Both the position numbers and the translations under genes were made by a program. The notes below the pieces were generated by a model that worked only from the letters and a program-made list of their open reading frames with translations, was not told the origin of the DNA and made no database searches. This document shows, one piece after another, positions 28,376-35,954 of a DNA stretch of 64,000 nucleotides. The stretch comes from Ignavibacteria bacterium (GTDB taxonomy: Bacteria > Bacteroidota > Ignavibacteria > Kapaibacteriales > UBA2268), in NCBI GenBank assembly GCA_031261605.1, contig JAISJI010000060.1, forward strand, positions 211,337 to 275,336, given 5' to 3'. Position 1 is the first letter of the stretch. Each line of letters opens with the position of its first letter.

Positions 28376-28383
28376 TATATTTG
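28376..28383 (+). promoter_or_regulatory. -7 box TATATTTG of the PAS gene
   Basis: TATATTTG is an exact TAnnTTTG match and ends 32 nt before the ATG at 28416. Confidence 0.6.
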
Positions 28384-28415
28384 CAAATCATTCTAAATAC
28401 AACTTTATAAACACT

Positions 28416-28760
28416 ATGAACTCTAATTCTGAAAACAATGCGCTATGGGCTGACAACATTAACATCGCAATAACTGTCGCAGACATCAACGACAACATCG
28501 TCTATATGAACGAAAAATCAAAAAAGACATTCACTGATTCTAATATCGGAAGCAATATGGCTAACTGCCATAAACCCGAATCAAATGCAATCATCGCCAA
28601 AATGAAAGCAGAGAACACCAGCAACGCTTACACCATAGAGAAAAATGGAACGAAGAAATTCATATTCCAAACGCCTTGGTATGACAATGGAACCATTGCC
28701 GGACTCGTGGAATTCTCTATGGAAATACCATTTGATATGCCGCACAAAATCCGCAAATAA
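28416..28760 (+). CDS. Stand-alone PAS-domain protein
   Basis: The whole 114-residue protein is one PAS module, with NINIAITVADINDNIVYMNEKSKK at the start, MANCHKPES in the middle and YTIEKNGTKKFIFQTPWYDNG near the end, closing with EFSMEIPFDMPH. Short single-PAS proteins with these blocks occur in many anaerobes and Bacteroidota. There is no kinase, cyclase or DNA-binding part, so it must sense or bind a small ligand and pass the signal to a partner, or simply bind a cofactor. The Cys-His pair in NCHKPE could take a heme or metal, which is inference. It has its own -7 box and stands between two minus-strand operons. Confidence 0.82.
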   Translation: MNSNSENNALWADNINIAITVADINDNIVYMNEKSKKTFTDSNIGSNMANCHKPESNAIIAKMKAENTSNAYTIEKNGTKKFIFQTPWYDNGTIAGLVEFSMEIPFDMPHKIRK

Positions 28761-28775
28761 ACATTGTAACCATCT

Positions 28776-29432
28776 CTAACATTTGCTCAATAACTTTATA
28801 TCGCTTATCTCTAATATCGGCTTGCTATATCCGTGCATCGCTGCATTCAACATAGCCATACCAACCTCTTGTAGAGTAAGGCAAACACTCGGCATTAGAA
28901 AATTCATAATCGGAAAGAGAACCCGAATATATCGCTTGTTCTGCGGATTGACATAAATCTGTCCATCCATTGCCTTCATTATGCCCGGTCTAAAATTATA
29001 AACACTACGAAATGGCATCTCCATCAACTCCCGCTCTGTTCTTCCTTTTACTCTCGCCCACATCAAGCGACTATGCTCGTTAGTGCTTCCACCAGAAATA
29101 TGGCAGAATATCATATCGGGATTTTTGGATAACACAACCTCCGCAAAGTGCAATGTAGTTGCGTATGTAATATGAGTATAATCTGCTTCCGTCATTCCAA
29201 CTGAACTCACTCCCGCACAATAAAAACAAGCATCATAGCCAACTAAATGCTCCGATACGTCCTCTACTTTATTGAAGTCCGACACAACTAACTTGCGCAA
29301 CTTATCATTCTCCATCCCATCATACTCTCTGCGTGTAACTATTAACACTTGCGATATATCTGCGACATCAAGCAGCGTCAGCAATACTCCCTCGCCCACC
29401 ATACCTGTTGCTCCAGTCAAAATTACTTTCAT
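28776..29432 (-). CDS. NAD(P)-binding Rossmann-fold oxidoreductase/epimerase-like protein
   Basis: The 218-residue protein opens MKVILTGATGMVGEGVLLTLL, an atypical-SDR Rossmann motif (TGATGMVG) that binds NAD(P). CFYCAGVSSVGMTEADYTHITY and FRPGIMKAMDGQ follow. It resembles small NAD(P)H-binding epimerase-like proteins whose substrates are unknown. The frame extends to a GTG at 29444, but a GGAG lies 6 nt upstream of ATG 29432 (overlapping that GTG), so ATG 29432 is chosen. It comes 16 nt after plsX on the same strand and is the last gene of that run. Confidence 0.8.
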   Translation of the reverse strand: MKVILTGATGMVGEGVLLTLLDVADISQVLIVTRREYDGMENDKLRKLVVSDFNKVEDVSEHLVGYDACFYCAGVSSVGMTEADYTHITYATTLHFAEVVLSKNPDMIFCHISGGSTNEHSRLMWARVKGRTERELMEMPFRSVYNFRPGIMKAMDGQIYVNPQNKRYIRVLFPIMNFLMPSVCLTLQEVGMAMLNAAMHGYSKPILEISDIKLLSKC

Positions 29433-29448
29433 AAGACACTCCACACAA

Positions 29449-30477
29449 TTATTTCTTTTTGAGTTCTGCTTCTATCTTCTTATCTACTTCCTTCTCTATC
29501 GCTGTTACTGCGGAGAATATCATCATCATTATTGTTCGCGGAGTTGAGTTACCGTGTCCAATTATCACTGTCCCCTTTACGCCAAGTAAAGGCACTCCAC
29601 CATACTCCTCCGCATTCAAGCCAGATAACATATCCTTCAATACAGGAACCACAACATTCATATCCGTTCCTCTGTCGCTACTCTTGCAAACATACTGCGG
29701 TATCAATTCTGCGAACATCTTCGGAAAACCCTCTGCAAACTTCAAAATACAATTCCCCGAAAAGCCATCCGTCACCACTACATCCGTCTTACCAAGAAGC
29801 ACATCGCCTCCTTCTACATTACCAAAAAAGTTCATAGAACTTTCCTGCAACTGCTTGTAAGCATCTACTCTCTCTGCTCCTCCTTTGGTATCCTCTTCGC
29901 CAACATTAAGCAGTCCTATTGATGGCTTATCTATTCCTTGTATCGCCTTGCTATAGATGCTCCCCATTATCGCATACTCAAAAAGATAGCGTGAATGGCA
30001 ATCTATCGTTGCTCCTACATCAAGCAACAACACCGGCTTCTTTTGCGAAGTCGGTAGGAATGCTCCTATGGTCGGACGCGACACTCCTTCTATTCGTCCA
30101 AGTATCATTGTCGCTATCGTAAGCGTTGCCCCTGTATTCCCTGCTGAGATATACCCATCAGCACCACCATCTTTCAATAACTGTATCCCCTTCACCATTG
30201 ACGACTCCTTCTTCGTCTTCAATGCTTGTATCGGGTCATCGTGCATCGCTACTATTTCCTTTGCAGCTACTATTGTAATATGCTCTGAAAATTCATCGTA
30301 TAATGAACTTGACGATACTATCGGCTCTATCTTGCTACTATCACCAATATAGATTATGTCAAGATTTATGTCATTGGACTTGCTTGCTTGTAATGCAAGT
30401 AATCCTCCTTCCACTTCGTTGTGCGGTGCAAAATCACCGCCCATCGCATCTACTATTATTCGTATTTTTTTCTTCAT
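29449..30477 (-). CDS. plsX: Phosphate acyltransferase PlsX
   Basis: The 342-residue protein is PlsX, which converts acyl-ACP to acyl-phosphate for PlsY, the first step of phospholipid synthesis in most bacteria. It works peripherally at the inner membrane. Family blocks present are IRIIVDAMGGDFAPHNEVEG at the start, HDDPIQALKTKKESSM, DGYISAGNTGATL, LLDVGATIDCH, LLNVGEEDTKG and VVTDGFSGNC. The commonly adjacent rpmF and fabH genes are not here; a CorC-type transporter gene lies 51 nt upstream and an oxidoreductase gene 16 nt downstream. Confidence 0.96.
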   Translation of the reverse strand: MKKKIRIIVDAMGGDFAPHNEVEGGLLALQASKSNDINLDIIYIGDSSKIEPIVSSSSLYDEFSEHITIVAAKEIVAMHDDPIQALKTKKESSMVKGIQLLKDGGADGYISAGNTGATLTIATMILGRIEGVSRPTIGAFLPTSQKKPVLLLDVGATIDCHSRYLFEYAIMGSIYSKAIQGIDKPSIGLLNVGEEDTKGGAERVDAYKQLQESSMNFFGNVEGGDVLLGKTDVVVTDGFSGNCILKFAEGFPKMFAELIPQYVCKSSDRGTDMNVVVPVLKDMLSGLNAEEYGGVPLLGVKGTVIIGHGNSTPRTIMMMIFSAVTAIEKEVDKKIEAELKKK

Positions 30478-30528
30478 TTTTAAATAAATTTAAAATATTG
30501 TTTTAGGTTAGTTTAGGTTAAATTATAT

Positions 30529-31845
30529 TTAGTTATTATCCTCTTCTGTAATAATTGGACATTGCTCTATGCGTATCCGCTCTATCTTACGTTCGTTCGC
30601 TTCTAATATTGTAAATATATAATTATCTATCGCAAGCACTTCATTGACCTGTGGTATCCGACCCAATGTATTAAGCAAGTAGCCACCGAGCGTCTCATAG
30701 TTCTCACTCTCCGGTAATGGATACGGTAGCAAGTCATTAATGTCATTAATCGGTATCGAGGATGCTATTTCCATCGCTCCATCCTTGCTCGCTCCAACCA
30801 ATTCCTGCTCATCGTCGTGCTCATCTTGTATCTCTCCTACTATCTCCTCCAATATGTCCTCTATAGTTAGCAAGCCCGCTGTGCCACCAAATTCATTGTA
30901 AACTATCGCAAGTTGTATGTGTGTCTTCTGCATCTTACGCAACACATCATCTATCTTATCATCCTCATTCACAAACAGTGGCTTCCTAAGTATATCTTCC
31001 AATATTATCAAATTCGGATTCTTAATCAATGCAAGCATATCCTTTCCATAAATAATACCTACAATATTATCTATCTCCGTATCATACACAGGTATACGTG
31101 AATAACCTCGCTCTATAATTGTCTCCCAAATCTCATTAATACTCGCTCGCATCTCAACTGCATCTATGTTATTACGTGGCACCATAATCTGCTTAACCGG
31201 CGTCTCAGCAAAATCAAATATGTTCTCTATTAGTATATGCTCCGAATCCTCTATCACACCACTCTTACTGCTCTCTTCCAATATTATACGTATCTCATCT
31301 GATGAATGCTGCGTATCCGATTCATTCGGTGGCTCCAATCCAAATATACGCAACACAAGATTAGCCGTCCCATTAAGAACAAAGATAAACGGCTTAAAGA
31401 TAAAGTGCAACATCTTTAATGGTATTGATAACGCCAATGTAATATCTTCTGGATACAATATCGCCAATGACTTCGGAGCAAGTTCGCCAAAAACTATATG
31501 CAAAAAAGACATTAATACAAATGCTGCCGGCAATGCTATCTGATGAACCAATTCCGTCGAAATATCAAAATTCACTGCATCCAATATAGAACGTATTATC
31601 TCGCCTACCACCGGCTCGCCTATCCATCCCAAACCAAGTGACGCCAATGTAACACCTACTTGGGTGGCTGACAGATACGAATCCAAATGATGAACTATAT
31701 CCTCGCCATATTTTGCTAATTTACTTCCGCCATTTGCTCTTACTCTAAGCTGTGATTGACGCACCTTCACTATTGCAAACTCCGCTGCTACACAGATGGC
31801 ATTTGCGAAAATAAATAATGCTGTTAATAGTATGTTTCCAACCAT
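30529..31845 (-). CDS. CNNM/CorC-type transporter (DUF21-CBS-CorC)
   Basis: The 438-residue inner-membrane protein has a DUF21 domain of about four membrane segments (residues 1-195; SATQVGVTLASLGLGWIGEP is a hallmark). A CBS pair follows (about 210-340; VKQIMVPRNNIDAVEM, GTAGLLTIEDILEEIVG), then a C-terminal CorC_HlyC domain (about 350-435). Members of the CNNM/CorC family move magnesium or sodium, and some older annotations call them hemolysins. It starts 9 nt after the DUF6029 gene and leads into plsX, so the four minus-strand genes 33516 to 28776 look like one operon. Confidence 0.92.
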   Translation of the reverse strand: MVGNILLTALFIFANAICVAAEFAIVKVRQSQLRVRANGGSKLAKYGEDIVHHLDSYLSATQVGVTLASLGLGWIGEPVVGEIIRSILDAVNFDISTELVHQIALPAAFVLMSFLHIVFGELAPKSLAILYPEDITLALSIPLKMLHFIFKPFIFVLNGTANLVLRIFGLEPPNESDTQHSSDEIRIILEESSKSGVIEDSEHILIENIFDFAETPVKQIMVPRNNIDAVEMRASINEIWETIIERGYSRIPVYDTEIDNIVGIIYGKDMLALIKNPNLIILEDILRKPLFVNEDDKIDDVLRKMQKTHIQLAIVYNEFGGTAGLLTIEDILEEIVGEIQDEHDDEQELVGASKDGAMEIASSIPINDINDLLPYPLPESENYETLGGYLLNTLGRIPQVNEVLAIDNYIFTILEANERKIERIRIEQCPIITEEDNN

Positions 31846-31854
31846 AATGTGATT

Positions 31855-33516
31855 TTAGAACGCCGTATTTACTGATAGATAGAAGCCATTAGATGCTGGC
31901 ACTTGTCGGCATACTCCACCAACGCATAATATTCCCGCTCGCTGCCTGCCATATCCCAATGATAATCTTGTCGAGCCGGTTGTAAATGCTAAACTACCAT
32001 TGTAATAATGTATCTGTCTATCACTTTCGTCATTCCCATAATTCCAATCATCATAAAATGTTATATACCAGCCCGGAGATATTGTAAATTCTGCAAGGAA
32101 GCCAAACCAATTCCCATTGATGATATTGTGTGAAGTCAATGTATCTAACGATGCCCATTGGTGCTCCAATTCCACCTTCAATGAATACTTATTTGTAAAT
32201 CTATAAGTCCCTTCTGCAACCAAAATGTTTGTATATACATATCCGCCTGCTCCGGGTGCTCCACTATTCTCTATCACATCTATGTTATACTTCTGGTTGA
32301 AATAAGTAAATGCTCCTTTGAAATCGCTACTAAACTTATGCTGAAGATTAATATTGAAATCCTGAAAATACAAATCATCTCCAATACCAAAGAATGGAGA
32401 ATCATAAGTATAGTCACCCGTCTTGCTGGAATCTAAATTATACACAAGCGAATAATTTACCGCTACATCTGTTCCATAAGCACCACCGAGAAAAGTATTA
32501 CGTGCAAATTTGTAATCCACTTCCGCCTGCAAACCCGCCTCACCATTGAACTGAGTAGCATAAGGATACATAGTCGCTAAACGATACGAATGCAACTTAG
32601 TGAGCGGCGGAATGTAGCCAAGCATAAGGTCTGCCTTGCTGGCATTTCTATCGCTACGAAAATCCATATTATCTATTTTATGCAATCCAAGATTTGCACT
32701 GAAGCCCGATGTAAAATAAGAACCATTAAGTATAAATCCATAACCAGGATTAAAACTATTCTTATTGCTTGCATCCGGCGCATTATATTTATAAGAATAC
32801 TCCGCATCCACACTATACTTATCGCCAAGCAACGCTGCTCTACCTGACCAAGCAAGCACATTCTCCGGCATCTTCAACAACAAATCCCTGTCCTGCTGAT
32901 ACACAGACACAACGCTTGCTCCTGCTGTAAGATTGGCAGCACCAAATATGCCGTGTCCCAATAACTCATTGAGCGAGAAATTTAAATCGCCGCCACGTAT
33001 CACACCTGCACCTTGAGTCCAATAGTTGCGTTGTGTTCCCCAAATACCAACCACTTCAATACCATCAGTTGGATACACTTTGAAGCGTGCTCCATCCATT
33101 GCATTATCCCAGCCAAGTGCCTTCTCTTCGTATGCTCGAAATATCATACCGCTACCAAATTGCTCATAAAAATTACCTGCCGTCACCTCTATAAAGTCAT
33201 TTGAATAATTTGCATACCGATACGCTATCCCTTGACCTTTATAGCGTGTATCAATACCCTGCAATGGATTTAAGTAATACTCATAACGAATGCCAGCTGT
33301 CAATCCGCCATTGTTATAATTAAGGTTGAAGTAGCCATTGGATTGTATTTGTTCGCTCACCTTTTTGGCTTCCATAAGTGAATCTGACTTATATGTTTGT
33401 CCTTCCAATTGGAAACTTCCACTGAAGCCCCCTAAGTCAGATTGTGCATTTGCTACAGATGTTACCAATGATGCTATTAATATGACAACAAGAAAATATA
33501 ATAAAATACGTTTCAT
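31855..33516 (-). CDS. DUF6029-type outer-membrane beta-barrel protein
   Basis: The 553-residue protein has a signal peptide (ILLYFLVVILIASLVTSVANAQ) and then a strand-rich barrel of many short amphipathic beta strands (GYFNLNYNNGGLTAGIRYEYY, DFIEVTAGNFYEQFGSGM, YSLKVELEHQWAS). It ends FYLSVNTAF with a terminal Phe. The composition and the block GNFYEQFGSGMIFRAYEEKALG fit the DUF6029 family found across Bacteroidota and relatives, which has no known function. It heads the run DUF6029-CorC-plsX-oxidoreductase. A TATATTG box at 33546-33552 on the minus strand lies about 30 nt upstream. Confidence 0.8.
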   Translation of the reverse strand: MKRILLYFLVVILIASLVTSVANAQSDLGGFSGSFQLEGQTYKSDSLMEAKKVSEQIQSNGYFNLNYNNGGLTAGIRYEYYLNPLQGIDTRYKGQGIAYRYANYSNDFIEVTAGNFYEQFGSGMIFRAYEEKALGWDNAMDGARFKVYPTDGIEVVGIWGTQRNYWTQGAGVIRGGDLNFSLNELLGHGIFGAANLTAGASVVSVYQQDRDLLLKMPENVLAWSGRAALLGDKYSVDAEYSYKYNAPDASNKNSFNPGYGFILNGSYFTSGFSANLGLHKIDNMDFRSDRNASKADLMLGYIPPLTKLHSYRLATMYPYATQFNGEAGLQAEVDYKFARNTFLGGAYGTDVAVNYSLVYNLDSSKTGDYTYDSPFFGIGDDLYFQDFNINLQHKFSSDFKGAFTYFNQKYNIDVIENSGAPGAGGYVYTNILVAEGTYRFTNKYSLKVELEHQWASLDTLTSHNIINGNWFGFLAEFTISPGWYITFYDDWNYGNDESDRQIHYYNGSLAFTTGSTRLSLGYGRQRAGILCVGGVCRQVPASNGFYLSVNTAF

Positions 33517-33545
33517 AATGTTCTAATAATTAGTTGATATTGATA

Positions 33546-33552
33546 CAATATA
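33546..33552 (-). promoter_or_regulatory. -7 box TATATTG upstream of the DUF6029 operon
   Basis: On the minus strand TATATTG ends at 33546, 29 nt before the ATG at 33516. No TTTG is seen at N19. Confidence 0.5.
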
Positions 33553-33644
33553 ATAATTTTTATTTATTTTTACATAATCTATTTGCTGCAATAGCAAGTC
33601 AAAAAGATTATTTTTATCTATCTTTACATAATTTTTAACAACAA

Positions 33645-34949
33645 ATGAACGATAACACAAGCACTAACCCAAAAGTGCGTATCATAAATATAGGATGCAA
33701 AGTAAATTTCGCCGATAGTTCCCGCCTTAAACAACTATTGATTGAAGCCGATTTTGACATTACAAATTCCGAACCCGATGCCGACATTATACTAATCAAT
33801 ACTTGTGCAGTTACAAACCATTCCGAAGCTGAGTCAAGACAAATTGTACGCCGAGCAAAAAAAAACAATCCAAAAGCATACATTGGCGTTCTCGGATGTT
33901 ATGCACAACTCCATCCAGAAGACATCCTTTCTACTACAGGTGCCGATGTCGTTTATGGCATCAACGAAAAATTCAAAATACCAGAACTACTTAAGCAACG
34001 ACACTCACAAGCAACATTGGTTACAACTATTGACAACACCAGATTTGAACCATCATACTCTGCTGTTTTAGAGTACCGAACACGAGCATTCGTCAAATTA
34101 CAAGACGGATGCAACAGCCGATGCACATATTGCACCGTCCCCAATGCACGTGGCAATAGCCGATGCATTGAGTTTAGCGAGATAACTCCTCTATTTAACA
34201 ATTTGGTGAAAGCAAAATACAAGGAAATTGTTGTGAGTGGAATTAATTTGAGCGACTATAAAGCCACAACCGGCGAGTGTTTTCACGACTTAGTAAAACT
34301 ACTAAGCAAGTTTGATGCCGATGTTCGTTTCCGCATTTCTTCTATAGAACCACATACCATAGATGAGCAACTTATTTCGCTCATCGCAAGCAGTCACAAT
34401 ATCTGCCCACACTTCCACATTCCATTACAATCCGGCTCAGACGAAATTTTGCAGCAAATGCACAGACGCTACAACACCACGCAATTCAGAAAATCTATTG
34501 AACTAATTAATGAATATTTACCGAATGCATTCATTGGACTTGATGTAATTGCCGGCTTCCCCGGTGAGACCGAAGCAAATTTCAGAGAAACAAAAGCATT
34601 TATAGAAGCATTAAACATCTCCGAAATGCACTGTTTCACTTACTCCAAACGCGATGGAACTCCCGCTGCAACTATGCCCAACCAAATAGATAAGCGAATC
34701 AAAAAAAACAGAACAAATGAATTGATTGCAATATCAAAACAGAAGCACATCGAGTTTCTTAACAACAACATTAACAAAACCGTGCGTATCCTAACAGAAA
34801 AATATAATGCTCTGGCTAATTGCTCTCTTGGTCATTCGGATAACTACATTAGTTGCATTATCAAACATACCGACGTCCAGAATAACGAATTCCGCAACGC
34901 AACAATTACCAAAATCGCAAACGATACCGCTGTATGCGAGTTGCTGTAA
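33645..34949 (+). CDS. mtaB: tRNA t6A37 methylthiotransferase (MtaB family)
   Basis: The 434-residue radical-SAM enzyme adds a methylthio group to t6A at position 37 of ANN-decoding tRNAs. The N-terminal UPF0004 domain carries three Cys in IGCKVNF, NTCAVTNHSEAESRQ and LGCYAQLHP, which hold one iron-sulphur cluster. The radical-SAM core has CNSRCTYCTVP (CxxxCxxC), which holds the other. The block IGLDVIAGFPGETEANF is typical, and a TRAM-like C-terminal part follows. The opening IINIGCKVN favours MtaB over MiaB or RimO. It is divergent from the DUF6029 operon and convergent with a lipoprotein gene (9-nt gap). Confidence 0.93.
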   Translation: MNDNTSTNPKVRIINIGCKVNFADSSRLKQLLIEADFDITNSEPDADIILINTCAVTNHSEAESRQIVRRAKKNNPKAYIGVLGCYAQLHPEDILSTTGADVVYGINEKFKIPELLKQRHSQATLVTTIDNTRFEPSYSAVLEYRTRAFVKLQDGCNSRCTYCTVPNARGNSRCIEFSEITPLFNNLVKAKYKEIVVSGINLSDYKATTGECFHDLVKLLSKFDADVRFRISSIEPHTIDEQLISLIASSHNICPHFHIPLQSGSDEILQQMHRRYNTTQFRKSIELINEYLPNAFIGLDVIAGFPGETEANFRETKAFIEALNISEMHCFTYSKRDGTPAATMPNQIDKRIKKNRTNELIAISKQKHIEFLNNNINKTVRILTEKYNALANCSLGHSDNYISCIIKHTDVQNNEFRNATITKIANDTAVCELL

Positions 34950-34958
34950 CATCCCATA

Positions 34959-35495
34959 TTATCGCTTCTTTACTACGATGAACGAGGTTGATACCGGCGA
35001 ACCATTTTGAAAGAAATCCACAGCAATAGTGTATGTTCCTTCGCGTTGCAGATATGATTCTTGAATTACAAATGAGCCCCTTACATCTTGCAGATTAAAG
35101 GTATGCACTTTCTGATTTTCATAAAATAAATCTAATTTAAGAGCGGGAATTGGAGATGGCGGCTGCCCTTTGAAGAACTCCACCGTGGCGGATGATGATG
35201 TAGGATTTGGAGAAACAACAAGCATATTCTTGCCAACATCCTCCATCTTTTGCGAAAATTGATTAGGATTATTTACCGCATCTTTAAGCATCTTAGATAC
35301 CAATTCCGCACTTTTAGCATCTAAATCAGATGCAGCTATAATTGAATCAATAAGTTTTTTGGCAGAATCCTGCTGTTCAAATTGGCTTAGAGTAGCGCCG
35401 GTGTGTTCTATATTATCGCTGTTTTCTTCTGTTGTTGCACAACTGCACAGCAGGACAAAAGAAATGATAATACAGCATAGTTTATTTTTATTCAT
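34959..35495 (-). CDS. Lipoprotein with a sorting-domain-like C-terminus
   Basis: The 178-residue protein has a lipoprotein signal peptide with lipobox LLCSC (Cys about residue 19). A helical linker follows, then a C-terminal beta domain beginning VVSPNPTSSSATVEFF, with LDLFYENQKVHTFNL and ending STSFIVVKKR. The SPNP start followed by alternating strands looks like the type A T9SS sorting domain, which is odd on a lipid-anchored protein. It may instead be an unrelated beta-sandwich of the FlgD-Ig type, which shares the fold. Neighbours are mtaB (convergent) and a Cys-rich protein on the same strand 78 nt upstream. Function unknown. Confidence 0.72.
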   Translation of the reverse strand: MNKNKLCCIIISFVLLCSCATTEENSDNIEHTGATLSQFEQQDSAKKLIDSIIAASDLDAKSAELVSKMLKDAVNNPNQFSQKMEDVGKNMLVVSPNPTSSSATVEFFKGQPPSPIPALKLDLFYENQKVHTFNLQDVRGSFVIQESYLQREGTYTIAVDFFQNGSPVSTSFIVVKKR

Positions 35496-35573
35496 AACTG
35501 TAATATGTAATGATAGGGGCGTAACATAATGCTACGCCCTTTTGTAATTTATTTTAAAAAATATGGCTGAAAT

Positions 35574-35915
35574 TTAATTCAGAGACAAAAGATTTTGCTT
35601 TGCATCTGGCACAAACTTAAAGAGTTCGCCTACCTGCTCACAAGTGTCTAACTGCGAGCATTGCCCACAAGTAGGACACGTCTTCGAAGATGCACAAGAG
35701 CGAATTGAACACTCTGCGTGGTGTCCTATTTTTGCACCATCCATACGGCAACCAGTGCAATTAATGTCCTCCGTCTTTATATTTGGAGAAGCATATTGGA
35801 TTCGCCATTTTTCTGCTGTAATAGCACGTAGCGCCTCATCGTTATTTAAAGTAGCGGTTCTGGCATCGCATTCTGCACAATTAAGACCGCAACAAGATAT
35901 TAAATTATTGTCCAT
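35574..35915 (-). CDS. Cys-rich DUF3795 protein
   Basis: The 113-residue protein is packed with cysteines: SCCGLNCAECDA at the start, NCTGCRMDG, and ECSIRSCASSKTCPTCGQCSQLDTCEQ. This pattern defines DUF3795, small soluble proteins that probably bind zinc or an iron-sulphur cluster. The family is scattered through anaerobes and has no established role. It has no signal peptide. The nuoL gene lies 39 nt downstream on the reading side (upstream in transcription), so they may be co-transcribed. Confidence 0.82.
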   Translation of the reverse strand: MDNNLISCCGLNCAECDARTATLNNDEALRAITAEKWRIQYASPNIKTEDINCTGCRMDGAKIGHHAECSIRSCASSKTCPTCGQCSQLDTCEQVGELFKFVPDAKQNLLSLN

Positions 35916-35954
35916 ATATTTATACCTATTTGGTGATTATTTTTATTTATAATT

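Larger units (their letters stand above)
28112..28415. other. Divergent intergenic region with promoters in both directions
   Basis: This 304-nt AT-rich spacer separates the minus-strand envelope locus from the plus-strand PAS gene. It holds a full minus-strand promoter (28242-28271) with a leader of about 125 nt and a plus-strand -7 box (28376-28383). I see no small gene, repeat or RNA structure that I can support. Confidence 0.6.

Noticed and set aside
29459..29860. Long open frame on the plus strand inside plsX
   Set aside because: It lies antisense to a clearly conserved PlsX and gives a low-complexity Ser/Thr-rich product with no recognisable domain. The same is true of the many other antisense frames in this AT-rich window.
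33557..33632. Two imperfect AT-rich copies of a TTTTTAT..TTTACATAAT string, about 54 nt apart, upstream of mtaB
   Set aside because: The repeats are imperfect and made of low-complexity AT sequence common in this genome, so they may be chance or tandem weak promoter boxes. I could not support a feature.
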